From Bacteroidales bacterium (GTDB lineage Bacteria; Bacteroidota; Bacteroidia; Bacteroidales; UBA7960), in assembly GCA_007131125.1 (NCBI GenBank), contig SLRE01000221.1:1-5165 (forward strand): a stretch of DNA of 5,165 bases, read 5' to 3'. Under the pieces are notes generated by a model that made no database searches, was not told the origin of the DNA, and worked only from the letters and a program-made list of their open reading frames with translations. A program made the translations under genes and the position numbers. Positions 1 through 5,165 of this stretch are shown piece by piece; position 1 is the stretch's first letter, and every line of letters begins with the position of its first letter.

Positions 1-66
1 AATTACCCCGCCAAGAACAATGTTGCGGTTGCGGGTTGCACGGGTTTTTTCGTTGCTTTTTTCCAT
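1..66 (-). CDS. N-terminal fragment of an unidentified, probably membrane-anchored protein
   Basis: Reading leftward from an ATG at 66-64, an open frame of 22 codons runs off the window edge. The start MEKSNEKTRATRNRN is basic and polar and is followed by IVLGGVI, which looks like the beginning of a transmembrane segment. This is the pattern of a cytoplasmic tail plus signal anchor, as in membrane-fusion (HlyD/EmrA-type) or other single-span proteins, but 22 residues cannot assign a family. No Shine-Dalgarno sequence precedes the ATG. A good -7 promoter element lies 45 bases upstream, so the gene is probably expressed independently of mgtE, which lies behind it on the same strand. Seen: open frame, start codon and hydrophobic onset. 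Inferred: membrane location. Confidence 0.5.
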   Translation of the reverse strand, partial: MEKSNEKTRATRNRNIVLGGVI

Positions 67-111
67 GAGATACTTATTTTGTCTTTAACTTTTGTTGGTA
101 TTTATTGGTTT

Positions 112-119
112 CAAATTTA
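112..119 (-). promoter_or_regulatory. Bacteroidota-type -7 promoter element for the leftmost gene
   Basis: The minus strand reads TAAATTTG, an exact match to the Bacteroidota -7 consensus TAnnTTTG. It is placed 45 bases before the ATG at 66, between the mgtE stop codon and that start. No clear TTTG -33 element is visible upstream; the sequence there is only T-rich (TTTTTCTG). The region is AT-rich, so a chance match is possible. Confidence 0.45.
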
Positions 120-131
120 AAAAAGGGTTTT

Positions 132-1511
132 TCAGAAAAACAGCAGGGTAGCCATCCCAAAATAGATCAGCAAACCGGAGATATCTACCAAAGTTGTGAT
201 GGCAGGACTTGCAGCTACTGCGGGGTCTCCCCCAAAGCGCTTAACCAGTAAGGGCAGCCCCGCTCCAATAATGGTGGAAGTGATCACCTGCAGGGCAAGG
301 GCTAAGGAAATGCCGGTTGCAATAAACCAAAGGCTGAATTGCCGGGGAACCTCTGTTTCCCATGATAAAAACAGGATTTTACCGAAGGCGATGAGCCCAA
401 GCACTCCTGCCAGCAAAATGGATATCCTGGCTTCTTTAAACAGAATGGAAAACCAGTTTTTCAGGCCAATCTGCCCCAGTGCCATGGCACGGATAACCAC
501 CGTGGCAGCCTGGCTGCCGGTGTTCCCTCCGGTATCGGCCACCATGGGCATATAAAGGGCCAGGATGATAAGGGCCGACAAAGCGTTTTCGTAATGATGA
601 ATGATCATCCCGGAAATCAACCCGATAACAGCCAGGGAGGAAAGCCACAACACCCGTTTGCGAAAATGACCCCATACCGTGGTCTGATTGTAATTCAGTA
701 TTTCTTTGCCGGGAACAATACCCATGAATTTTTCCATGTCTTCGGTATGTTCTGCACGGATCACTTCAATGGCATCATCGTATTCCACGATACCAACCAG
801 CTGGTTTTCTTCGTTTACCACGGGTATGGCAACAAGGTCGTATTTTTCAATTTTTACGGCTACCGACTCCCGGTCCTCAATTACCGAAGCAAATGCAAAT
901 TCACGATAAAGAATATTGGCTACCTTCTCCGATGGGTCGGCCAGGATCAGATCCTTCAGGGTCAGAAAACCCTTCAATTTCATATCTGAATCAACGGCAT
1001 AAATATAATACACCATTTTTGTAGGTGCATCGCTGCGCACTTTTTCTATGGCAAGTGCACAGGATTCATTTTCGCTGACTGTGGCAAAGTCCGTGCTCAT
1101 AATTCCTCCGGCGGTTTCCGGGGGATAGGCACTGAGCTTCAACACATCCTCCCGGGTGGCTTTGCTCATGTAAGGCAAAAGAGCAGCCTGCTCCTGCTGT
1201 GTCAGGTGCTGAAATAAGTCAGCCCGCAGGTCAGAATGCATGTTTTCAAAAATCCTGGAAAAAAACTTTTTGCTGACGTGCTGAAAAAAATCCAGCAGGC
1301 GTGTCATGTCAAACTCCGACATGATATCCCCCTGCTGTTCAGGCGAAAACATGGGAAGCACCTCAACAAGGTCTTCATTTCTTAGCTCCTGAAACAACTC
1401 CCCCACTTCCACAACCGGCATCTTAGCCAGCTGGGGCACCAGGTCTTTTGCCTTCTCTTTGTCGCTGAGCTTTTCGAGAAACAATTCTTTATCGGTGGAA
1501 GGGTGTATCAT
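132..1511 (-). CDS. mgtE: Magnesium transporter/channel MgtE
   Basis: MgtE is a homodimeric inner-membrane Mg2+ channel gated by cytoplasmic Mg2+. The 459 residues have the family's full length and domain order. An acidic, helical MgtE N domain spans roughly residues 20-125. The linker PPETAGGIMST (130-140) follows, then two CBS domains at about 138-200 and 203-255, a connecting plug helix at about 256-280, and five membrane segments at about 285-305, 309-335, 354-378, 392-418 and 436-459. The signature GGNTGSQ (328-334) lies in the second membrane segment. LVDISGLLIYF near the C-terminus carries Asp443, the likely counterpart of the pore Mg2+-binding Asp432 of the Thermus thermophilus protein. 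The start is well fixed: an in-frame TAA lies two codons upstream of the ATG. No Shine-Dalgarno is present; the context is A-rich. It lies 30 bp behind the mgtC-like gene with no terminator between, so it is probably co-transcribed. No M-box riboswitch fits in the gap. Confidence 0.96.
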   Translation of the reverse strand: MIHPSTDKELFLEKLSDKEKAKDLVPQLAKMPVVEVGELFQELRNEDLVEVLPMFSPEQQGDIMSEFDMTRLLDFFQHVSKKFFSRIFENMHSDLRADLFQHLTQQEQAALLPYMSKATREDVLKLSAYPPETAGGIMSTDFATVSENESCALAIEKVRSDAPTKMVYYIYAVDSDMKLKGFLTLKDLILADPSEKVANILYREFAFASVIEDRESVAVKIEKYDLVAIPVVNEENQLVGIVEYDDAIEVIRAEHTEDMEKFMGIVPGKEILNYNQTTVWGHFRKRVLWLSSLAVIGLISGMIIHHYENALSALIILALYMPMVADTGGNTGSQAATVVIRAMALGQIGLKNWFSILFKEARISILLAGVLGLIAFGKILFLSWETEVPRQFSLWFIATGISLALALQVITSTIIGAGLPLLVKRFGGDPAVAASPAITTLVDISGLLIYFGMATLLFF

Positions 1512-1541
1512 TTTTTAAAAGATTTTTGGTGTCGGAAAAAA

Positions 1542-2255
1542 TTAATCCGTATCTCTGCTGATAACTTCCCAGCTTACATAGGTAACCCCCTGCAGCACGG
1601 TAAGCCTTCCGGCGGCTTTCTCCATCACCTGGTCTTTGTTGGCACTGGCAGAAATCTCTGCCTGAATGGCCGCTTTGGCAGGGCTTTCATCGTCAAGGCT
1701 TTTAAGTGTTTTTAGCTGCAGGTCCTCATCCTGGTTGATGAACTGCATCAGCAGCACCCGGATATGGTTTTCAACTTCGGCCTTGCACCGGACTTCAAAA
1801 AGATAGAGCGCGGAAACCGGCTCATCCTTTCCAATGGGCCTTCGCTCCAGGCGGGCTCCAAGAGGACGCAGCAGCAGGTGAATACCCACAATGGCAACGG
1901 CGGCAAGGCTGGCTTCAGCCAGCAATCCTGCGCCGGCCAATGCTCCGACTGCAGCAGAGCACCAGATGGTGGCCGCAGTATTCAATCCTTTTACCGTTAA
2001 ACCATCCTTCATAATTACCCCGGCACCCAGAAAACCGATGCCGGTAACAATTTGCCCGGCAACGCGGGAGGGGTCGGCAAGTTCGGTATCAGCTGTCAGT
2101 GCAATGCCAATCAAAATAAATACTGCAGACCCTGCGCTAACTAAAGTGTTGGTGCGCAATCCGGCGCTTCGCTGACGGTATTGCCGCTCAAAACCTATGA
2201 GGGCACCCAGTATAATGGCTACCAATAAGCGAATTACAAAATCCATCATGAACAT
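1542..2255 (-). CDS. mgtC: MgtC/SapB-family membrane protein
   Basis: MgtC-family proteins are inner-membrane proteins tied to growth at low Mg2+ and intramacrophage survival. In Salmonella MgtC is reported to act on F1Fo ATP synthase and on phosphate control rather than to transport Mg2+. The 237 residues match the family length. Family motifs are GALIGFERQ (17-25), AGLRTNTLV (31-39), TGIGFLGAGVI (71-81) and AATIWCSAAVGALAG (94-108). About five membrane segments fill residues 5-130, followed by a soluble C-terminal ACT-like domain at about 145-235. The start at 2255 is preferred over Met3 and Met4 because GGAAGGAG ends 6 bases upstream. It is first in an apparent operon with mgtE. Its promoter has a -7 element at 2342-2349 preceded by an operator-like repeat array. 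Family assignment is firm; use of the Salmonella symbol implies family membership, not proven identical function. Confidence 0.92.
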   Translation of the reverse strand: MFMMDFVIRLLVAIILGALIGFERQYRQRSAGLRTNTLVSAGSAVFILIGIALTADTELADPSRVAGQIVTGIGFLGAGVIMKDGLTVKGLNTAATIWCSAAVGALAGAGLLAEASLAAVAIVGIHLLLRPLGARLERRPIGKDEPVSALYLFEVRCKAEVENHIRVLLMQFINQDEDLQLKTLKSLDDESPAKAAIQAEISASANKDQVMEKAAGRLTVLQGVTYVSWEVISRDTD

Positions 2256-2261
2256 ACCATG

Positions 2262-2269
2262 CTCCTTCC
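2262..2269 (-). promoter_or_regulatory. Shine-Dalgarno-like site of the mgtC-family gene
   Basis: The minus strand reads GGAAGGAG, ending 6 bases before the ATG at 2255. This is near-ideal anti-SD complementarity and spacing, and it decides between the ATG at 2255 and the two nearby downstream Met codons. It is notable because the other start codons in this window have no such site, as is usual in Bacteroidota, where SD-driven initiation is weak. Confidence 0.5.
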
Positions 2270-2274
2270 TTTTA

Positions 2275-2309
2275 TCCAGGGATTAACTCAAAAAATACAA
2301 CCCCCTGGA
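2275..2309 (-). promoter_or_regulatory. Inverted repeat (possible hairpin) in the mgtC leader
   Basis: TCCAGGG at 2275-2281 and CCCTGGA at 2303-2309 are perfect 7-bp inverted arms around a 21-base loop. They lie within the predicted mgtC leader RNA (from about 2336 to 2256), and the structure ends 5 bases before the SD-like site. It has no T-tract and so is not a terminator. It could influence mRNA stability or access to the start site. Only the symmetry is seen; the function is inferred and weak because the loop is long. Confidence 0.3.
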
Positions 2310-2341
2310 AAACAACGCCTTAAAACAGGCCCGGGTTTTGG

Positions 2342-2349
2342 CAAAATTA
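2342..2349 (-). promoter_or_regulatory. -7 promoter element of the mgtC-mgtE operon
   Basis: The minus strand reads TAATTTTG, an exact match to TAnnTTTG, about 87 bases upstream of the mgtC start. The -33 position shows only TTGA (2369-2372) rather than TTTG, which fits a promoter that needs an activator. The 22 bp between it and the nearest heptamer of the repeat array equals the spacing on the receptor side, which strongly supports both calls. Confidence 0.65.
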
Positions 2350-2371
2350 AATCCAAAAGTCTTTGGCATCA

Positions 2372-2411
2372 ATTAGAGATGTTTTAGAATTTTATTAGAA
2401 TTCCATTAGAA
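2372..2411 (-). promoter_or_regulatory. Operator-like array: four 11-bp-period heptamers facing mgtC
   Basis: Read on the minus strand toward mgtC, the heptamers are TTCTAAT (2411-2405), TTCTAAT (2400-2394), TTCTAAA (2389-2383) and CTCTAAT (2378-2372). They start exactly 11 bp apart, so all lie on one face of the helix. A conserved 7-mer plus a variable 4-mer is the arrangement of the PHO box bound by PhoB, an OmpR-family response regulator. The array ends 22 bp from the -7 element and covers the place where a -33 element would sit, which suggests activation. The identity of the regulator is inferred; no regulator gene is in the window. Confidence 0.65.
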
Positions 2412-2493
2412 ACTGTTTTTCAGTATTGCTCTTGCTTAATTATCAAGGATTAATCGGTTTTATTTCAGGGATGAAAAATGAAAATTGAGTGGA

Positions 2494-2533
2494 TTTTAAT
2501 TTTTTTCTAATTCAATTCTAATAATTCTCTAAT
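2494..2533 (+). promoter_or_regulatory. Operator-like array: four 11-bp-period heptamers facing the receptor gene
   Basis: Heptamers TTTTAAT (2494-2500), TTCTAAT (2505-2511), TTCTAAT (2516-2522) and CTCTAAT (2527-2533) start exactly 11 bp apart and point toward the TonB-dependent receptor. Number, period, orientation relative to the gene, the distinctive C-starting last copy and the 22-bp distance to the -7 element all repeat the array on the mgtC side. This makes chance very unlikely despite the AT-rich background. The likely ligand is a PhoB/OmpR-type activator; which one is not known. Confidence 0.65.
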
Positions 2534-2555
2534 AAGCAAGCCGGGCAAGGGTTTT

Positions 2556-2563
2556 TATATTTG
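2556..2563 (+). promoter_or_regulatory. -7 promoter element of the TonB-dependent receptor gene
   Basis: TATATTTG matches TAnnTTTG exactly and is followed by CACCGCA, with transcription expected to begin a few bases downstream, near 2567-2570. No TTTG is found at the -33 position (TAAG there); the heptamer array ends there instead. This predicts a leader of roughly 125 bases before the ATG at 2694. Confidence 0.7.
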
Positions 2564-2640
2564 CACCGCAAAAAAACAAATAAGCTGGTTTTTTCTGATG
2601 AAATACCATTTACCCGAAATAAACATATCACATTAATCAT

Positions 2641-2689
2641 CCGCATTGTGCCTTCTTTGAGTTTGCCACAATGTGGAAAAAACTCAAGG
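2641..2689 (+). promoter_or_regulatory. Structured leader of the receptor mRNA with two competing stems
   Basis: Stem A pairs 2641-2650 (CCGCATTGTG) with 2667-2676 (CACAATGTGG): ten pairs including one G-U. Stem B pairs 2655-2664 (CTTTGAGTTT) with 2680-2689 (AAACTCAAGG), also ten pairs including one G-U, and encloses a small hairpin CCAC-AAT-GTGG at 2666-2676. The inner hairpin uses bases needed by stem A, and the two outer stems cross topologically. They must therefore be alternatives or form a partial pseudoknot. Stem B ends 4 bases before the ATG at 2694, so it would cover the ribosome landing site. The pairing is seen; a regulatory role is inferred. No known riboswitch class was recognised. 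Confidence 0.4.
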
Positions 2690-2697
2690 CATTATGA
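2671..2697 (+). CDS. Possible eight-codon leader ORF overlapping the receptor start
   Basis: An ATG at 2671 opens a frame encoding MWKKLKAL that stops with TGA at 2695-2697. The stop overlaps the receptor ATG (2694-2696) as ATGA, the classic arrangement for termination-reinitiation coupling. The uORF start lies in the apical loop and stem of the leader hairpin. There is no SD site, and so short a frame can arise by chance, so translation is speculative. Confidence 0.2.
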   Translation: MWKKLKAL

Positions 2698-4859
2698 AAA
2701 AGTTTAGTAAAATGACCCAGACAGGAAGAAATGCTTTAGACATTGATTTTATTTTCTTTATGGTAAGACTGACCGCATTGCTGGTATTGATTTTAAGTTT
2801 ATCATTTGTAAGCCGTGCAGGACAATTTACCCGAACAGAAACCCCTCAGCACACAGAGGTTGAAGACTTTCCCAATGCCATTCGCATTACCAAAGCCGAC
2901 ATGGACACCATGATGGTGGGAAACGACCCCTATGGAATTTTAAATTACCTTTCCCTTAAAACCGGACTAACTTTTCGAAGCACCGGGGATTTCGGAGCTG
3001 AAGACTGGTTTACCGTCAGGGGTTTTGGTCGGGACAACAGCCGCCTGACCCTGGTTTTGGTTGACGGACGCCCCATCAACATTGCCGGAAACCACACCGT
3101 GGAATTTGGCGACATCCCGGTTAGCCTGATTGAGGAAATAGTTATTTATCCCGGGCCGGTGCCATCGCAATACGGAGGTTTTCAGTTTGTAGTAGACATC
3201 AAAACCCGCCTCAATGAAGAGATTGCAGAAGCTTCTGCCAGTGTCGGTTCCCTTAACACTTACTGGCTCAATACCACAGTAGCTGGTAGCGGAAGATTCT
3301 ACTACCGGGCAAACCTTGATGTAAACTTGTCCGACGGGCAAACCGGACAGCAACTGCTTGGGGTAATGGACCATTACACTTACAGCAACCGCTTTGACAA
3401 AGCCGTTTTGCCCAGCCTGGTATTAGGCTACGAGGTATCTGAAAACCTGGACATCTCCCTGCAGGGAAATTTTTATGACGTGAAAAAAATGTTTGGGTCA
3501 GGACTCCACTACGGATTGGAACAAAGCCGTGAACGCACCGGACAAGCCTACTCCCTGAATTTGCAGCCGGGCAGGAATTCCTCATTGGATTACAACTTAA
3601 ATTTGTACCTGATGAATGAAGAGGAGTTTCTGAATACGGAATTCCCGGAAGACACCACCTATTATGTGGCCTGGGGAAACCAGGAACGTCAGAAATACGG
3701 AATTAACGGATATTACCGCCACCACCTGCTGCCAGGCACGCTCTGGCTTAAGGCCGGTGCAGAAGCCCATTGGGCCACTGGGTCAACCGACAATGAAGAA
3801 TACCTGTATTACCAGTTTGAAGACGAACAAAGTTTTTACGGTGCCTTTCTGCAGGCCGGTATTAAACCCTGGGACGGTGGTCGTTTTATTGTTGGCGCGC
3901 GCCTCGACGGGCAAAGCTACCTGGATGATGTATTCATCAGCCCGCATTTTGCCTTTTCTCAAAACCTGCTTTCGGAACAACTCCAGGTTTACGGTACTTA
4001 TGGTGTAAATACCCGCTGGCTCCCCCTAAACAAGGTAAACAACTTTAACCGCCCTCCCAGGCCTCTGGGACCCCCTTTCCTTTTTGGAAACGTAGACCTC
4101 CCGGTTGTCAGTCCTGAAATGGAACGCATGAGAGGAGTAGATGTTGGTGTAAGAACCCGTTTGCTGGACAACCGCCTGAAAACAAGAATAAATTATTTTT
4201 ACCTGGCCAACGAGGGCACTGCCGGTGCTCCCTTATTTGAGATAAGGCCCGTTCTGGAAGGCGCGGAAGTTCCCCCGGGATTTGATGCAGCCCTGGTGGC
4301 TTACGCCCGCAACATGCCTGCGGAAGAAATCAATGAAGGCATTGAGTTTCATGTGGAATATAGGCCCATACCACGCCTGAAGATATTTGCCAATGCAACC
4401 TACACCATATTTTCCGAAACTGTAGTTGATGATGACATTGAACTTTACCAGGGCCCCCTTGGCGGAGAACAGGCGCAGGATTTCATCAATGAGGCGGTTG
4501 GGCAGTTTGTAATCCCTTATGCAGGGCGTTCGGTAATACCGGGAGCATACGACTGGCTTGCCAACCTTGCCGCAGCCTATTCCTTTGACAACGGAATGAT
4601 CCTGAATATGAAACTGAGATACCGCAGCGAATCTGTTGACCCCCTGATGAAATTCAACCTCGACCCGCAGGTGGACCAGATCGACCCCTTTTTACTGACC
4701 GATATAGGAGGAAGCATCCCATTGGTGCAGGCAAACAACTACAGAATCGATGCCTCTGCCAGGATCAGCAACCTGTTTGACACAGAATACAGCACTTTCG
4801 TGCACTATCCCATGGTGGGAAGGTTTATCTCTGCAGGCATCAGCATGGAGCTGAAATAA
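2694..4859 (+). CDS. TonB-dependent outer-membrane receptor (plug plus beta-barrel, non-SusC type)
   Basis: Outer-membrane receptors of this family import scarce ligands using energy passed from TonB-ExbBD. With the ATG at 2694 the protein has 721 residues. A signal peptide h-region lies at about 24-40 with likely cleavage after Ala42 (VSRA/GQ). The plug domain at about 60-172 carries VRGFGR (108-113), LVDGRPIN (122-129), YPGPVPSQYGG (152-162) and ends VDIKTR. The barrel occupies the rest, with a typical late strand IDASARISNLFDTEYS (about 685-700). The usual GGVINI-type plug ending is replaced by FQFVVDIKTR. There is no N-terminal carboxypeptidase-regulatory-like domain and no susD neighbour, so it is not a SusC glycan importer; it resembles BtuB/siderophore-type receptors. 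The substrate cannot be read from sequence. The C-terminus ends in MELK rather than the common aromatic residue. A GTG at 2673 (728 residues) or an ATG at 2760 (699 residues, compact signal peptide) are alternative starts. Confidence 0.9.
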   Translation: MKKFSKMTQTGRNALDIDFIFFMVRLTALLVLILSLSFVSRAGQFTRTETPQHTEVEDFPNAIRITKADMDTMMVGNDPYGILNYLSLKTGLTFRSTGDFGAEDWFTVRGFGRDNSRLTLVLVDGRPINIAGNHTVEFGDIPVSLIEEIVIYPGPVPSQYGGFQFVVDIKTRLNEEIAEASASVGSLNTYWLNTTVAGSGRFYYRANLDVNLSDGQTGQQLLGVMDHYTYSNRFDKAVLPSLVLGYEVSENLDISLQGNFYDVKKMFGSGLHYGLEQSRERTGQAYSLNLQPGRNSSLDYNLNLYLMNEEEFLNTEFPEDTTYYVAWGNQERQKYGINGYYRHHLLPGTLWLKAGAEAHWATGSTDNEEYLYYQFEDEQSFYGAFLQAGIKPWDGGRFIVGARLDGQSYLDDVFISPHFAFSQNLLSEQLQVYGTYGVNTRWLPLNKVNNFNRPPRPLGPPFLFGNVDLPVVSPEMERMRGVDVGVRTRLLDNRLKTRINYFYLANEGTAGAPLFEIRPVLEGAEVPPGFDAALVAYARNMPAEEINEGIEFHVEYRPIPRLKIFANATYTIFSETVVDDDIELYQGPLGGEQAQDFINEAVGQFVIPYAGRSVIPGAYDWLANLAAAYSFDNGMILNMKLRYRSESVDPLMKFNLDPQVDQIDPFLLTDIGGSIPLVQANNYRIDASARISNLFDTEYSTFVHYPMVGRFISAGISMELK

Positions 4860-4880
4860 AAGATTTTATTTATGGAAAGG

Positions 4881-4916
4881 AACCGGGGGTAAAGGTTTTT
4901 ACTCCCGGTTTTTTTT
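4881..4916 (+). terminator. Intrinsic terminator of the receptor gene
   Basis: A 13-pair stem joins 4881-4893 (AACCGGGGGTAAA) and 4898-4910 (TTTACTCCCGGTT), with one G-T pair and a GGTT loop. Eight T residues follow at 4909-4916. It starts 21 bases after the receptor stop codon. The T-tract overlaps the stop codon of the convergent nadC gene. On the minus strand the hairpin is followed by CCTTTCC rather than a T-run, so it should be much weaker for nadC transcripts. Confidence 0.9.
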
Positions 4917-5165
4917 ATTCCAGCCGAAGGCTGATGTCCATGGCCTTTACACTATGGGTAAGGGCACCCAGAGAGATCAGGTCTACCCCGCTGCGGGCCA
5001 CTTCCATCAGGTCCTTCTGGTCCATGTTTCCTGAAGCTTCAGTCAGGGCTTTGCCGTCAATGATGGAAACAGCCGCTGCCATGGTTTCAAGGTCCATATT
5101 GTCCAGCATGATGATGTCGGCCCCGGCTTTCAGGGCTTCCCGGACCTGGTCCAGGTTTTCCACCT
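4915..5165 (-). CDS. nadC: Nicotinate-nucleotide pyrophosphorylase (quinolinate phosphoribosyltransferase), C-terminal part
   Basis: NadC converts quinolinate and PRPP to nicotinate mononucleotide, CO2 and pyrophosphate in de novo NAD synthesis, in the cytoplasm. The last 82 complete codons are present and the gene continues beyond the right edge. The segment begins VENLDQVREAL, the end of the usual EVE(N/T)L motif, so the GTG at 5163-5161 is an internal valine codon and not a start. Further family landmarks in the alpha/beta barrel are IIMLDNM (residues 17-23 of the fragment), with the Asp expected at the phosphoribosyl/metal site, then LTEASGN (40-46) and LISLGALTHS (62-71), followed by the normal C-terminal ending DISLRLE. 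It is convergent with the receptor gene and separated from it by the terminator. No functional link to the other genes is apparent. Confidence 0.93.
   Translation of the reverse strand, partial: VENLDQVREALKAGADIIMLDNMDLETMAAAVSIIDGKALTEASGNMDQKDLMEVARSGVDLISLGALTHSVKAMDISLRLE

Larger units (their letters stand above)
2256..2693. other. Divergent intergenic control region between mgtC and the receptor gene
   Basis: This stretch of over 400 bases between two divergent genes contains no convincing protein gene beyond a possible eight-codon leader ORF at its right end. It is distinctly AT-rich compared with the flanking genes. In order it holds the mgtC leader with an SD-like site and an inverted repeat, the mgtC -7 element, four outward-facing heptamers, an 82-bp central spacer (2412-2493) in which I see nothing definite, four heptamers facing right, the receptor -7 element, and a structured receptor leader. 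Confidence 0.8.

Noticed and set aside
119..141. Hairpin GTTTTT-CTG-AAAAAC followed by CC and six T on the minus strand as an mgtE terminator
   Set aside because: The stem is six pairs and almost entirely A-T, overlaps the mgtE stop codon, and would be very weak; not supported enough to call.
196..989. Plus-strand open frames across the mgtE gene
   Set aside because: They are antisense shadows of a full-length, clearly recognisable mgtE; the translations have low-complexity, non-family composition.
1503..2175. Plus-strand open frames across the mgtC-family gene
   Set aside because: They are shadows of the MgtC/SapB coding frame, which has all family motifs.
2319..2338. AAAAC/GTTTT symmetry around CCCGGG near the mgtC transcription start
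   Set aside because: The arms are five pairs and A-T rich, with a short GC palindrome in the loop; this is too weak to call a terminator or operator.
2256..2341. M-box or other known Mg2+ riboswitch in the mgtC leader
   Set aside because: The leader is only about 80 bases, too short for an M-box, and no matching conserved core is visible.
2372..2533. CRISPR-like or simple tandem repeat interpretation of the TTCTAAT/ATTAGAA copies
   Set aside because: The unit is only 11 bp with a 7-bp conserved core, there are no spacers, and placement and orientation relative to two promoters fit operators.
2673..2693. GTG at 2673 as the receptor start (seven extra residues)
   Set aside because: The extra residues add nothing to the signal peptide and lie within the leader stem; ATG at 2694 starts with a normal basic n-region (MKKFSK). 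It remains possible but is less likely.
2967..3980. Minus-strand and other-frame open frames inside the receptor gene
   Set aside because: They overlap a complete receptor frame with recognisable plug and barrel, and their translations resemble no family.

Overview
The window looks like chromosomal DNA of a member of the phylum Bacteroidota. The evidence is several close matches to the Bacteroidota -7 promoter element TAnnTTTG upstream of genes, A-rich rather than Shine-Dalgarno-type start contexts at most genes, and a TonB-dependent outer-membrane receptor. I cannot narrow it below phylum from sequence alone. There is no mobile element, CRISPR array, tRNA or rRNA.

Layout, left to right. Positions 1-66 (minus) hold the first 22 codons of an unidentified, probably membrane-anchored protein with its own likely promoter. 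Positions 132-2255 (minus) are a two-gene magnesium-related operon: an MgtC/SapB-family membrane protein is transcribed first, followed 30 bp later by the Mg2+ channel MgtE. Positions 2256-2693 are a long, information-rich divergent control region. Positions 2694-4859 (plus) encode a TonB-dependent receptor of about 721 residues, followed by a strong intrinsic terminator. Positions 4915-5165 (minus) are the 3' end of nadC (quinolinate phosphoribosyltransferase), convergent with the receptor.

The most notable part is the divergent region. Each side carries a -7 element preceded by four direct repeats of a heptamer close to TTCTAAT at an exact 11-bp period. The last heptamer of each array (CTCTAAT) lies exactly 22 bp from its -7 element. 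The two arrays point outward, one at mgtC-mgtE and one at the receptor, with 82 bp between them. This is the geometry of a PHO-box-like operator for a PhoB/OmpR-family response regulator, which would co-activate the magnesium operon and the receptor. The heptamer CTCTAAT matches the E. coli PHO-box heptamer CTGTCAT at 5 of 7 bases, and MgtC is known in Salmonella to interact with phosphate control. A phosphate-linked regulon is therefore a reasonable hypothesis, but the sequence does not prove it. The receptor leader also contains two overlapping, incompatible stem-loops and an eight-codon upstream ORF whose stop overlaps the receptor's likely start codon, suggesting an additional translational control layer.
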